A stretch of DNA of 64,000 nt from Ruegeria denitrificans. GTDB taxonomy: Bacteria > Pseudomonadota > Alphaproteobacteria > Rhodobacterales > Rhodobacteraceae. Under the pieces are notes generated by a model. It made no database searches. It saw only the letters and a list, made by a program, of their open reading frames with translations, and was not told the DNA's origin. The DNA lies in NCBI RefSeq assembly GCF_001458295.1, contig NZ_CYUD01000003.1, positions 62,001-126,000 of the forward strand, given 5' to 3'. The position numbers and the translations under genes are program-made. Shown here piece by piece: positions 8,623 to 17,416 of this stretch; position 1 is the stretch's first letter; every line of letters begins with the position of its first letter.

Positions 8623-8751
8623 GGCTAAACATATAAGTTAAAATTTAGTTTTGTGAAATATAACAAATTTGTATTTATGGGAATTGCCTTTACGCTTGCA
8701 GGATCGAAATTCGGGGAAACCGAATCCGACGTTCAAACTTGGGAGATGACA
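8623..8751. promoter_or_regulatory. Divergent lysR / TRAP operon promoter region
   Basis: A/T-rich 129-base gap between divergent genes. CTAAA (8625-8629) and TTTAG (8644-8648) form a short dyad close to the lysR start, a candidate LysR-type (T-N11-A-like) site. GGGAG at 8741-8745 is the ribosome-binding site for the binding-protein gene, 6 bases from the ATG at 8752. Confidence 0.4.
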
Positions 8752-9759
8752 ATGAAATTAGTGAAATGCTTGACTGGATTGGCTTTGGCTGGCGCGCTGG
8801 CCGCACCGGCGCTGGCGCAGGACCCGACCTTTTTCCGCATTGGCACCGGCGGTGCTGGCGGAACTTACTTCCCCATTGGCGGCACCATCGCAAATGGTAT
8901 CTCGGCCCCTCCGGGTTCGCGCCCCTGTGAAGAAGGCGGCCAGTGCGGCGTTCCGGGTCTGATCGCGATTGCGCAATCGACCACCGCGTCGGTGTTCAAC
9001 AACGCCGCTGTTCAGAACGGTGAACTGGAAGCTGGCCTTGCGGCGGCGGACGTCACCCGCTCGATGTATCTGGGCGAGGGCAAGTTCGAAGGCAAACCGC
9101 ACCCCAAGCTGCGCATCGTCGCCAATCTGTTCCCTGAAGACCTGCACCTGGTGCTGCCAGCCGGTTCGACGATCAACGATCTGGGTGATCTGGAAGGCAA
9201 GCGCGTCGGTATCGCGCAGGCAGGGTCGGGTACGCAGGTTGCCGTGCTGCAGATGCTGGATGCCTGGGGCGTCAACCGTGACAACATGGACGAAGCCGAG
9301 CTGAACAACAGCCAAAGCGCCGAGCGCTTGGCCGATGGTCAGCTGGACGCCTATTTCTACGCTGCAGGCTGGCCGGTTGCTGCTATGGTGCAGCTGTCCT
9401 CGACCAAGGGTATGAACCTGCATTCCTTCAGCGACGAAGATCTGGCCAAGATCAACGAGATCATTCCGGCCTATATCCCCTCGGCCATTCCGGGTGGCGT
9501 TTATGAAGGTATCGATGGCGAAACCAAGACGCCTGCGGTCAGCGCGATGCTGGTTGTGTCGTCAGACCTGTCGGATGATCTGGTCTATCAACTGACCAAG
9601 GCGATGTGGAACGACAACACTCGCAAGCTTTTGGACAACGGCCATGCCAAGGGCAAGCAGATCACTGCCGAAACGGCTTTGGACGGTGTCGAGGCGCTGG
9701 GTGTTCCGCTGCATCCGGGTGCCGAGAAGTTCTACAAAGAAGCTGGGCTTCTGCAGTAA
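8752..9759 (+). CDS. TAXI-family TRAP transporter solute-binding protein
   Basis: Periplasmic binding protein of 335 residues. A signal peptide MTMKLVKCLTGLALAGALAA-PALAQ precedes the mature start FFRIGTGGAGGTYFPIGG, the hallmark of TAXI-type TRAP receptors. The rest fits the family, including EDLHLVLPAGSTINDLGDL, GKRVGIAQAGSGTQVAV and the C-terminal PLHPGAEKFYKEAG. I use the ATG at 8752 (GGGAG 6 bases upstream); the frame opens further upstream at 8653, but this would bury the signal peptide. It captures the substrate for the fused permease encoded next. TAXI receptors bind small organic anions such as glutamate; the ligand here is unknown, and the downstream genes suggest an amino acid or sulfonated amino acid. 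Confidence 0.94.
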   Translation: MKLVKCLTGLALAGALAAPALAQDPTFFRIGTGGAGGTYFPIGGTIANGISAPPGSRPCEEGGQCGVPGLIAIAQSTTASVFNNAAVQNGELEAGLAAADVTRSMYLGEGKFEGKPHPKLRIVANLFPEDLHLVLPAGSTINDLGDLEGKRVGIAQAGSGTQVAVLQMLDAWGVNRDNMDEAELNNSQSAERLADGQLDAYFYAAGWPVAAMVQLSSTKGMNLHSFSDEDLAKINEIIPAYIPSAIPGGVYEGIDGETKTPAVSAMLVVSSDLSDDLVYQLTKAMWNDNTRKLLDNGHAKGKQITAETALDGVEALGVPLHPGAEKFYKEAGLLQ

Positions 9760-9784
9760 TCGCATCTCATCGTAACCTATCGTC

Positions 9785-9807
9785 CGGTGCCCCATATCGG
9801 GGCACCG
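9785..9807 (+). other. Intercistronic stem-loop after the TRAP binding-protein gene
   Basis: Perfect 9-bp stem, CGGTGCCCC (9785-9793) with GGGGCACCG (9799-9807), 5-base loop and no T-run. It lies between the binding-protein stop and the permease ribosome-binding site. Such hairpins usually protect the upstream mRNA from 3' decay or attenuate read-through, giving more binding protein than permease. Confidence 0.7.
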
Positions 9808-9840
9808 CACACTTGAATTTTGCGAAATCAGGGGGCCATC

Positions 9841-12054
9841 ATGACCGAGACCCAGAAACTTGATGACCACGAGCTGACGGCCGAAGAACTTGCGGCCATC
9901 GAAGAACAGTTCGACGAAGGTGCCGCTGTCCGGCAGGTCACACCAACCACCGGTAAGGTCCTGCGCGTCGTTGCCCTGATCTTTGCATTCTATGAATTCT
10001 TTACTGCCGGATTCGGCTTGCCAGCCGACCATTGGCATATGGGCATCTATCTGGCCCTACTGTTCATTCTGGTCTACGCGACCATTCCGATTATCGGGTC
10101 GCAAAGCCTGTATGCGCTGAAAGTCAGCCGGTTCCGTATCGGAAACATCCCCCTTTATGATCTTGTCTTCATGGCGCTTGGCATCATCGCAGCGCTGTAC
10201 GTAGGCTTCGCCTGGCGCGGTATTCCGTTGCTGGGGATCGAGGAGCAGACATTCCGCATGGGTAACCCCAACGGCTATGACGTGTTCCTGGGTGTCATCA
10301 TCATCCTGCTGGTGCTGGACATCGCACGCCGCACGTTGGGTTGGGTCCTGCCGCTGATCATCTGCGTATTCATCTCATACGCCCTGCTGGGGCCGTATTT
10401 CCCGGGGTTGCTGCAACATCCTGGTGTGAACTTCAAAACCTTCGTGTCGTCGATGTATTTCCCGCAGGAAGGCATCTATGGCGTCACTCTGTGGGTCGTT
10501 TCGACTATTGTGTTCCACTTTGTCCTGTTCGGCGTGATCGCACAGCGCACAGGGCTGGGACAGCTTTTCATTGATAACGCCACGATTTTGGCGGGCCGCT
10601 ATACTGGCGGTCCTGCAAAAGTGTCGGTGGTGTCCTCGGCCTTCTTCGGCACGATCTCTGGTTCTTCGGTGGCCAACACCGTTTCAACCGGAGCGCTGAC
10701 CATCCCCAACATGAAGCGCCTTGGATACCCCGGCCATTTTGCAGGCGGGGTCGAGGCAGCGTCTTCGGCGGGTGGTCAAATCACACCACCGATCATGGGC
10801 GCCGCGGCCTTCATCATGGCCGAGTTCCTTGAGGTTCCGTACACCACCATCGTGATCGCGGCGATCTTCCCGGCGCTTCTGCACTATGTTGGTGTCTTTG
10901 CCGTTGTGCACCTGATGGCGCGCAAGCTGGACCTGAAGGGGCTGACCAAAGACCAACTGCCGCAACTCAAGGCCGTATGGGCCGAAGGGTGGGCCAATAT
11001 TGTGCCGCTGATTGGTCTGCTAGTGGTGCTGTTTACCGGTTACACGCCGTTCATGTCGGCCTTCTGCGGTATCTCGCTGGCGGTGATTGCGGGTATGTCG
11101 CGGATCAAACAGCCTCCGACGCTGATCTACGCAGCCGCATTCCTGGCCTTTGTCCTTTGGAAATTCTCGGACGGCGGGTTTGATATGACCATGACGGCCA
11201 TTCTTTGCACCTTGTCTGTGGTCGCAACACTCAATCCGCAAAAACGGATCGAAGTGCCCGAGATGCTGCAGGCGGTCGAATTGGGTGTGAAATACTCGCT
11301 GGCCGTGGGTGCCGCAGCTGCTGCTGTGGGAATTGTGGTAGGAGTGATCAACACTACTGGCATCGGCTTCCGTATTGGCTTCATGGTGACACAGGGCGCA
11401 GGCAATCTGGCGGCGGATCTGTACAACATGATCTCGTTCGGCAGCTTCCAACTGTTTGCGATGGAAGACCTGCAACTGTTCATCTCGCTGGTGTTCATTG
11501 CCATCGTCTGCATCCTGATGGGCGCGGGTATTCCCACCACGGCGCTGTACATCATGCTGGTGTCGGTCGCACAGCCCGCGCTGGCGCAGCTTGGCGTGCC
11601 GCCCATCGCCAGCCACCTGTTTGTGTTGTACTACGGGGTGGTGTCTGAAATCACGCCTCCGGTCTGTACATCGGCCTATGCGGCGGCGGCGATTGCGAAT
11701 TCGAACCCGTTCCGTACCGGACTTTCTGCCTTTACCCTTGGGTTGGGCAAAGTCATTGCGCCGATGGCCTTTGTCTACGCGCCGGTTCTGCTGTTTGTGT
11801 CTTCGACCGGGTTTGATCTGTGGGAATTCACCTATACCGCCGCTAGCTGTATTGCCGGGGTTATCGCCCTGTCGGCTGCAGTCGTGGGGTTTTGGTTGAG
11901 CCCCTTGAACTTGGTGTCACGCATATTGATGGCAATCGCCGGGATCATTTTCGTGGCGCCGAGCCTGACCGCTGATCTGGTCGCTCTGGCCGTGGCGTCA
12001 CCGGTTATTGTCACGCAGTTGATCGCCCGCAATCGCAGTCATTCCACGGCCTGA
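9841..12054 (+). CDS. TRAP transporter fused permease (DctQM type)
   Basis: Inner-membrane protein of 737 residues combining the small (DctQ) and large (DctM) TRAP subunits, as is normal in TAXI systems. A charged cytoplasmic N-terminus (about 1-40) leads to many hydrophobic segments. DctM-type motifs are present: SSAFFGTISGSSVANTVSTG, GGVEAASSAGGQITPPIMGAAAF and MGAGIPTTALYIM. Transport should be driven by the sodium or proton gradient together with the TAXI receptor. AGGGGG 5 bases before the ATG at 9841 fixes the start. Only 3 bases separate its stop from the oxidoreductase start, so translation is probably coupled. Confidence 0.95.
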   Translation: MTETQKLDDHELTAEELAAIEEQFDEGAAVRQVTPTTGKVLRVVALIFAFYEFFTAGFGLPADHWHMGIYLALLFILVYATIPIIGSQSLYALKVSRFRIGNIPLYDLVFMALGIIAALYVGFAWRGIPLLGIEEQTFRMGNPNGYDVFLGVIIILLVLDIARRTLGWVLPLIICVFISYALLGPYFPGLLQHPGVNFKTFVSSMYFPQEGIYGVTLWVVSTIVFHFVLFGVIAQRTGLGQLFIDNATILAGRYTGGPAKVSVVSSAFFGTISGSSVANTVSTGALTIPNMKRLGYPGHFAGGVEAASSAGGQITPPIMGAAAFIMAEFLEVPYTTIVIAAIFPALLHYVGVFAVVHLMARKLDLKGLTKDQLPQLKAVWAEGWANIVPLIGLLVVLFTGYTPFMSAFCGISLAVIAGMSRIKQPPTLIYAAAFLAFVLWKFSDGGFDMTMTAILCTLSVVATLNPQKRIEVPEMLQAVELGVKYSLAVGAAAAAVGIVVGVINTTGIGFRIGFMVTQGAGNLAADLYNMISFGSFQLFAMEDLQLFISLVFIAIVCILMGAGIPTTALYIMLVSVAQPALAQLGVPPIASHLFVLYYGVVSEITPPVCTSAYAAAAIANSNPFRTGLSAFTLGLGKVIAPMAFVYAPVLLFVSSTGFDLWEFTYTAASCIAGVIALSAAVVGFWLSPLNLVSRILMAIAGIIFVAPSLTADLVALAVASPVIVTQLIARNRSHSTA

Positions 12055-12057
12055 CAA

Positions 12058-13296
12058 ATGACGGAACAAGTCACCATCATCGGTGCCGGCATCGTCGGCA
12101 TCTGCTGCGCCCTGTCTCTTCAGGAACGCGGTATCCCGGTTCGGCTTGTCGATAGGGGCGAGCCGGGTCAGGAGACCTCGTTCGGGAATGCGGGTGTGGT
12201 GTCTCCTTGGTCGATTATCCCACAGGCGGTTCCGGGGATCTGGAAGAAACTGCCCCAGATGCTGTTGGACCCGAAAAGCGCACTATCGGTCCAGCCTGCC
12301 TTCTGGCCGAAGATGATCCCCTGGGGGTTACGGTTTCTGGGCAATTCCGGTAAAAAGACCGTGCGCGAAGTCTCGGATGCCATGGAGCTTTTGTGCCGTC
12401 CGTCGATTGACCTGTACCGTCGGCATTTACAAGGTACTGGCCACGAGGACCTGATCGCCGACAGCTACTATGTCCACGCGTTCCGTCGCCCGGAACAAGC
12501 CGATCTGGAAGGTCTCGACTATCTGATCCGCCAGGAAAAGGGCGGTGATCTTGAGCGTGTCGACGGTCAGGAATTGCGTCGTCTCGAACCTGCGCTGAGC
12601 TCTGAGTTCAAAGCGGCAGTACTGATCAAGGGGCAGGCGCGTGTGACCTCGCCCGGGCGCGTTGGAGCGGTTCTGGCGGAAAAAGCGCGCCAGCAGGGGG
12701 CCGAGATCGTAAAGACCGAGATCACTGGGCTGACCGCGACACAAGACGGCGATTGGCATCTGTCCACACCGCAAGGAACATTGAACGCGCACAAGGTCAT
12801 TCTGGCGGCGGGCGTTTGGTCCGCAGAACTATTGAAACCTCTGCGCCTGTCTGTCCCGCTTGTCGCCGAACGCGGGTATCATGTCGAGTTTCCGACCCCA
12901 GCAGCCAACCTGAACAACTCGGTCATGGATGTGGATGCAAAGGTGGTGGCAAGCTCGATGGCGGACGGGCTCAGGGTTGCTGGCACGGCCGAGTTCGCAA
13001 AGGTCGACGCGCCAATTGATCCGCGCAAGGAAAAGCTATTGACGGAACAGGCGAAGTCGATGGTACCGGACCTGGATACTAGCAAGGCGCGGTTCTGGAT
13101 GGGGCGGCGGCCGTCTTTCCCTGACAGTCTTCCCGCGATTGGACAGCTTGAGAGCAAAACCGGGCTATATGCTGCGTTCGGGCATTCCCACTATGGCCTG
13201 ATGATGGCCCCGAAAACCGGAGAGCTGGTGGCTGATCTTGTGTCCGACCGCAAACCTAACATCAATCTGGCGCCGTATTCACCAAACCGGTTTTGA
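12058..13296 (+). CDS. FAD-dependent oxidoreductase, D-amino-acid dehydrogenase (DadA) like
   Basis: A 412-residue flavoprotein of the DAO/DadA family. The N-terminal dinucleotide-binding motif IIGAGIVGICCALSL is followed by ERGIPVRLVDRGEPGQETSFGNAGVVSP, characteristic of DadA-like enzymes. The C-terminal FAD contact region is GLYAAFGHSHYGLMMAPKTGELVADLVS. Members oxidatively deaminate D-amino acids to 2-oxo acids, usually feeding electrons to the quinone pool from the inner face of the membrane. Its place between a TRAP permease and a racemase-family gene suggests it acts on the imported compound or its enantiomer; the actual substrate is unknown. Confidence 0.9.
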   Translation: MTEQVTIIGAGIVGICCALSLQERGIPVRLVDRGEPGQETSFGNAGVVSPWSIIPQAVPGIWKKLPQMLLDPKSALSVQPAFWPKMIPWGLRFLGNSGKKTVREVSDAMELLCRPSIDLYRRHLQGTGHEDLIADSYYVHAFRRPEQADLEGLDYLIRQEKGGDLERVDGQELRRLEPALSSEFKAAVLIKGQARVTSPGRVGAVLAEKARQQGAEIVKTEITGLTATQDGDWHLSTPQGTLNAHKVILAAGVWSAELLKPLRLSVPLVAERGYHVEFPTPAANLNNSVMDVDAKVVASSMADGLRVAGTAEFAKVDAPIDPRKEKLLTEQAKSMVPDLDTSKARFWMGRRPSFPDSLPAIGQLESKTGLYAAFGHSHYGLMMAPKTGELVADLVSDRKPNINLAPYSPNRF

Positions 13297-13333
13297 ACCT
13301 GCGGCACATTCTCATCGAAGGGACCTGAACACC

Positions 13334-14074
13334 ATGCCGATTTACGAAGGCGGTCAGAACATCTGCGGGGCCTCAATAGGCGTTCTTTGTCTTGAGAGCT
13401 ATTTCCCCAAACCTCCGGGGCATATCAAGAATCCGTCCAGCCTGCCGTTTCCGGTTCTTTATGAAATGATTGACGGCGTGACAGTGCCGACCCTGTTGAA
13501 AAACCCTACGTCCGAGCTGCTTGACCCGTTCCTTAAAGGTGCGCAGCGGCTTGAGGCCGAAGGTGTGCGGGCCATCACCGGCAGCTGTGGTTTTCTCGCC
13601 CTGTTTCAAAAGGAACTGGCAGCAGCAGTGTCTGTCCCTGTATTTTCGTCCAGCCTGATCCAGGTGCCTCTGGCCTTTCACATGACCGGAGCCAACGCGC
13701 CTGTTGGCGTGGTGACCGCAGATGCATCGGCACTGACGGACCGGCATTTCGCAGGCGTCGGAGCGGCTGGTATTCCCGTCGCCGTACAAGGGTTGGAGCA
13801 CACCAGTGAATTCGCCGATGTGATCCTGCGCAACACAAGAACCCGTATGGACACCGATCTGATCGAGGCTGAATTGATGGATGCAGTGCGCAACCTGAAA
13901 CGGCAATCACCTGACATCCGGTCCATCGTTCTGGAATGCACCGATCTGCCGCCGTACGCTGCGCGAATTCAGCAAGAGCTTCAATTGCCTGTTTTTGATC
14001 TGACGACCTTGGCACAGATGGCGCATACAGTTGCCACGCGCAGCGCATATTTCGGGATCATGCCCTGGACGTAA
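13334..14074 (+). CDS. Aspartate/glutamate racemase-family protein
   Basis: A 246-residue protein of the Asp/Glu/hydantoin racemase superfamily. Both expected catalytic cysteines are present, in ITGSCGFL (first half) and LECTDLPPY (second half). I use the ATG at 13334, where MPIYEGG begins and an AAGGG lies upstream; a longer frame from 13238 would overlap the preceding gene. With a D-amino-acid dehydrogenase-like gene upstream, a role in interconverting enantiomers before oxidation or lysis is plausible. Arylmalonate decarboxylase and maleate isomerase belong to the same fold and cannot be ruled out. Confidence 0.85.
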   Translation: MPIYEGGQNICGASIGVLCLESYFPKPPGHIKNPSSLPFPVLYEMIDGVTVPTLLKNPTSELLDPFLKGAQRLEAEGVRAITGSCGFLALFQKELAAAVSVPVFSSSLIQVPLAFHMTGANAPVGVVTADASALTDRHFAGVGAAGIPVAVQGLEHTSEFADVILRNTRTRMDTDLIEAELMDAVRNLKRQSPDIRSIVLECTDLPPYAARIQQELQLPVFDLTTLAQMAHTVATRSAYFGIMPWT

Positions 14075-14184
14075 AGATCGGCGGGCCGGGCGTTTCATAC
14101 CTTTTCGGAAAGGCATGGACCCCGGACCGCAATTGCGGATACTCCGAACCTTGCAAGGGGTGATCATGACCAAGGGGGTGTGAA

Positions 14185-14919
14185 GTGACCGTCGAACTAT
14201 CCATCCTGATGGTCGCCATCTGCTTGGGTGCTGTATTGCAGGTCGGTGTCGGTATTGGGTTCAGCATCATTGCGGGCCCGCCGATGATGATCCTGTTGGG
14301 AACATCGACGGCCGTGCCCGTCTTGCTGTTGTTGAACACCATAGTGTCATTGATTGCCACCGACCGACGCATCCTCGCGAACAAACGAAAGACAATCCTC
14401 ATTGGCATTGGCGGGTGCCTTATTGGTGTTTTCGCAGGCCTGGCAATCTACCCGTTTCTGAGCGAAGTGTTCGTTTTGACCCTGACAGCCTGCTTGTTGC
14501 TGATCGGGCTGATCACAACCCTAATCCCGTTTCACCGCGCTATTGGCACGGCGGGTTTTTCAGCCGTATCAGGGTTATCCGGGCTTGCAACCGTTTGGGC
14601 GGCGACTCCCGGACCGCTGATGGTGTTTGGCCTGATTGCGAAGGGTCACCAAGCCAAAGAAGTCGCAAAGCTAGTCCAACCTATTGCTCTGGTGGCCTAT
14701 GGGATTGCGTTCATGTTGCACAGCCTGTCTTCGGCGCAGGCAATTCCGTTTGGATCGCAACTATGGGCATTCATTTTGGTCACCCTGATCGGCAGCCTGA
14801 TTGGCCGCGCCATCGGCCCGTATCTGCCGCAACCTCTTATCACTGTGGCAATCCGTCTGGTTTCGTTGATCGCCTGCTGTGTTCTCTTTCAACGTGCCTA
14901 TGTGATGGCCTATCTCTAA
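14185..14919 (+). CDS. TSUP-family (TauE/SafE) membrane transporter
   Basis: A 244-residue inner-membrane protein with about 7-8 hydrophobic segments and the TSUP layout (N-terminal VGVGIGFSIIAGPPMMILLG, central GFSAVSGLSGLATVWAATPGPLMVFGLIAKG). TauE/SafE proteins are proposed exporters of sulfite, sulfoacetate or other organosulfur anions. GTG start at 14185 after an AAGGGGG-containing leader. Only 7 bases separate it from the downstream PLP enzyme. In known cysteate-degrading loci a TSUP gene (cuyZ) is paired with cuyA, so sulfite or sulfide export is a reasonable guess here. Confidence 0.86.
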   Translation: MTVELSILMVAICLGAVLQVGVGIGFSIIAGPPMMILLGTSTAVPVLLLLNTIVSLIATDRRILANKRKTILIGIGGCLIGVFAGLAIYPFLSEVFVLTLTACLLLIGLITTLIPFHRAIGTAGFSAVSGLSGLATVWAATPGPLMVFGLIAKGHQAKEVAKLVQPIALVAYGIAFMLHSLSSAQAIPFGSQLWAFILVTLIGSLIGRAIGPYLPQPLITVAIRLVSLIACCVLFQRAYVMAYL

Positions 14920-14926
14920 GGGGCAA

Positions 14927-15946
14927 ATGATGACACACAATGATATTCTGGCCCAATTCCCACGCGCCCAGCTTATGTCAGGTCCAACCCCGCTGGAGCG
15001 TCTGAACAGGATGTCCGACGAACTGGGCATTGATCTCTGGCTGAAGCGTGATGATCTGACGGGCCTTGGGTTCGGGGGAAACAAGACACGGCAGCTCGAG
15101 TTCTATTTTGGCGACGCGCTGCAACAAGGTGCTGACACCGTCCTGATCACTGGTGCAGTTCAATCCAATTATGTGCGTTCTGCTGCTGCGGCTGCTGCGC
15201 GGTTGGGTATGCAGTCGGTCCTGCAATTGGAAGAGCGGGTTCCGGATATGGGGCCTGACTATTACACCTCTGGGAATGTGTTGTTGGCGAGAATTCTGGG
15301 GGCCGAGCACATGAGCTATCCTCTGGGTGAGGATGAGGCCGGTGCCGATGCAGCCCTGCATGCGCGTGCGGATGAATTAAAGGCGCAGGGACGCAAGCCT
15401 TACGTCATCCATCTGGGGCTGCATCACCCGCCGCTAGGGGCCCTAGGTTATGTCGCCGCTGGTCTGGAATTGTGCCAGCAGATGCGCGATTTCGATGCGG
15501 TCGTGGTCCCGTCGGGCAGCGGGGCGACGCATGGCGGTTTGTTAACCGGCGTTGCGCTGGCCGATGTGTCGGCGCCGATCTTCGGAGTTTGCGTGCGCCG
15601 GAACAGCGAGCAACAGCAAGCGCGCATGGAAACTGTGCTGCAAAAGTTGGCAGTTTTGCTGGGCATCGAAGCGGCCCCTCTGCAGGACAGGATTGACGTG
15701 ACAGACAATGCATTACCTCCGGGCTACGGCAAATTGAGTACTAAGACGCAGAACGCCTTGGAAAAGATGGCCCGGACCGAAGGAATATTCCTTGATCCTG
15801 TTTATACCGCGAAAACCTTCGCAGGATTGTTGCACCTAGGGGAAACAGGAGAAATCCAACAGGGGCAGAAGGTTGTCATGTTGCATACGGGCGGACTGCC
15901 TGCGCTGTTTGGTTACCAAAGTGAGTTGTTAGGCGGTTTGCAGTAA
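14927..15946 (+). CDS. PLP-dependent D-cysteine desulfhydrase / L-cysteate sulfo-lyase family enzyme
   Basis: A 339-residue fold-type II PLP enzyme of the DcyD/CuyA/ACC-deaminase family. The Schiff-base lysine lies in GFGGNKTRQLEF, the nucleophile-bearing loop reads GAVQSNYVRSAA (family usually QSNH; Ser kept, His replaced by Tyr), and the phosphate loop reads SGSGATHGG. DcyD releases H2S and CuyA releases sulfite, both giving pyruvate and ammonia. The adjacent TSUP exporter favours an organosulfur substrate, and CuyA-type cysteate desulfonation is known from Ruegeria pomeroyi. ACC deaminase is less likely from context. Last gene of the operon started by the TAXI receptor. Confidence 0.85.
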   Translation: MMTHNDILAQFPRAQLMSGPTPLERLNRMSDELGIDLWLKRDDLTGLGFGGNKTRQLEFYFGDALQQGADTVLITGAVQSNYVRSAAAAAARLGMQSVLQLEERVPDMGPDYYTSGNVLLARILGAEHMSYPLGEDEAGADAALHARADELKAQGRKPYVIHLGLHHPPLGALGYVAAGLELCQQMRDFDAVVVPSGSGATHGGLLTGVALADVSAPIFGVCVRRNSEQQQARMETVLQKLAVLLGIEAAPLQDRIDVTDNALPPGYGKLSTKTQNALEKMARTEGIFLDPVYTAKTFAGLLHLGETGEIQQGQKVVMLHTGGLPALFGYQSELLGGLQ

Positions 15947-16084
15947 AACAACTGTCAAAGTTCTCAAAAGGGTGGATCAGTATTTTGCCTTCGCCGGTTT
16001 AGCCAGCGCATAGATGGCAAGCAGAAAACGTCGGAGATCCAACGTTTGTGTTCTGGATGAAAACAGAAAGCCGGGGCTTTGGTT

Positions 16085-16549
16085 TCAGGCCCTTATGAGG
16101 TCCAAGTTCCGATCCAGTATCTCGCGCACCTGCGCACCGATTTGCGGGGCTTCGGATGCTCGGGGGCCTGCTATATTCAGGACTGACACTGGGTTGGCCT
16201 TCAACCATTCTCTAGTGCGCGCCGAGCTGGTGGCTATGCCCATCCTGACGTCAATAACCAGATGCGGTCTTTCAGCTTCGTTGGCAAAAACAATGGTTTG
16301 CTGTGTGCCGGGGCTGAATGAACCATCCACGAAAATCAACGTGGCATCGCTTGATAAGACATTGCAACGGGTGCGTTCTGCTACGTCTTCAGAAGCCGTT
16401 TCGGTCAGACTTTTGAATTGGCTGGGAATCCGACCATCCTCGTTCATGCGGCCTTTTGGGACCCAGCCGCCATAGGGCAAACCGTTTTGGCGCGCGAACT
16501 CCAAAGCGGCCATGTCCACGCCGGTCTGCCCACCTGAGACGATTTTCAT
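16085..16549 (-). CDS. Putative molybdenum-cofactor-carrier-like protein
   Basis: A 154-residue Rossmann-like protein starting MKIVSGGQTGVDMAALEFA and carrying GGWVPKGRMNEDGRIP, the signature of the MoCo-carrier family (PF12694 type), which is related to the nucleotide-binding LOG/DprA fold. The plant/algal member binds molybdopterin cofactor; the bacterial function is not established. AAAGGA 8 bases upstream of the ATG at 16549 supports this start over a TTG-like extension to 16591. It stands alone, convergent with the upstream operon. Confidence 0.85.
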   Translation of the reverse strand: MKIVSGGQTGVDMAALEFARQNGLPYGGWVPKGRMNEDGRIPSQFKSLTETASEDVAERTRCNVLSSDATLIFVDGSFSPGTQQTIVFANEAERPHLVIDVRMGIATSSARTREWLKANPVSVLNIAGPRASEAPQIGAQVREILDRNLDLIRA

Positions 16550-16909
16550 AACCCACGTCCTTTTAGATTTAACCAAGCGTAGCCAGGTCATTCAGCGGTC
16601 GCAATTCGGGAACGTCCGAATAGCCAAGGGAATTCACCACTTGGCGTGAAGGTGCTCGGTATAAATAGCTGTTTCGCCGCAATAAGTTTTGCATCTGATG
16701 GCAGCAGGCGACAAAGGAAATAAGCTTTGTTGAGTGCCATTAAGGAAATAATCCTGAAACAACGACGCCTGCTCAACACCAAACGCGCCCGGTAATGCCA
16801 CAATTGATGAGCCTGACCGTCCAAGACGCTGCCAATTAGACTGGACCGATTTGTTTGACGGTGGGCATCCTTGTTAGTGAAGGTTGTTCGCGATGCTGCA
16901 GTGCAATTT
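16550..16909. other. Gap without recognisable genes upstream of tetR remnant
   Basis: About 360 bases in which I see no supportable gene on either strand. This is where the missing N-terminal half of the tetR remnant would be expected, but no helix-turn-helix can be read in any frame. Confidence 0.4.
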
Positions 16910-16930
16910 TTTTTGAACATTGTTCAAAAA
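16910..16930. promoter_or_regulatory. Perfect 9-bp palindrome, TetR-type operator
   Basis: TTTTTGAAC (16910-16918) and GTTCAAAAA (16922-16930) around ATT make a perfect dyad of the kind bound by TetR-family dimers. It sits directly in front of the tetR remnant and about 490 bases before the MATE gene. The GAAC/GTTC arms are inverted, unlike the direct repeats of the alphaproteobacterial LexA box. Confidence 0.6.
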
Positions 16931-16949
16931 TCAGGAGAGGTAAACGGCT

Positions 16950-17321
16950 GAACAGTATTTCTAAAGGTAAGCTATCTGAAACCGCAGAAAACTGGACAAA
17001 ATTGGTACGGATTGGCCGCGACAACCCTAACCTCTGGGCGGCGCTGTTTGACCACAAGATGCCCCCGGCGTACCTGTGCCCGACTGCTGCCTATGAGAAC
17101 ATGGCTTGCAGATTGTGCAAGTGATCGACCCGCTGGTGGAAGTAAGCCCCGTTTTGGATGACGCCACGTTGACCTTGTGCGCAGGTTCCGTATTTGCAGT
17201 TGTCCATGGAGCCGTCAAACTGACACTAGAGGGTCGCTTTGGTGCATTGGGTGCGGGTGCCGTTCGGTCGCGACTGTCTGAATTTGCCCTGCAGGTGCTG
17301 CGCGGCTATCAGGCAGCCTAA
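16950..17321 (+). pseudogene. tetR-family regulator remnant (WHG-type C-terminal domain)
   Basis: The plus strand reads a TetR WHG-type effector domain in two frames. DNPNLWAALFDHKMPP comes first. Then, after a frameshift near 17062, GVPVPDCCL follows, then a TGA near 17092. After that the second frame continues through IDPLVEVSPVLDDATLTLCAGSVFAVVHGAVKLTLEGRFG to the stop at 17321. No N-terminal helix-turn-helix is readable upstream. The gene therefore has at least one frameshift, one premature stop and a 5' deletion. It precedes the MATE pump, so it was probably that gene's local repressor. Confidence 0.7.
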
Positions 17322-17416
17322 ATGGAACCCAAGGCTTAGCAGGCAATTGCGAACAGGCGTTCGACGCGACCGTTTGCGGAACCAGAAAAACAGGCACTTC
17401 AAAGGACCGGGATAGC

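Noticed and set aside
8758-9423. Long antisense frame opposite the TAXI receptor gene
   Set aside because: No recognisable domain; shadows a gene with a clear signal peptide and family motifs.
16588-16920. 110-codon minus-strand frame
   Set aside because: No ribosome-binding site, no family features; it covers the palindrome in front of the tetR remnant.
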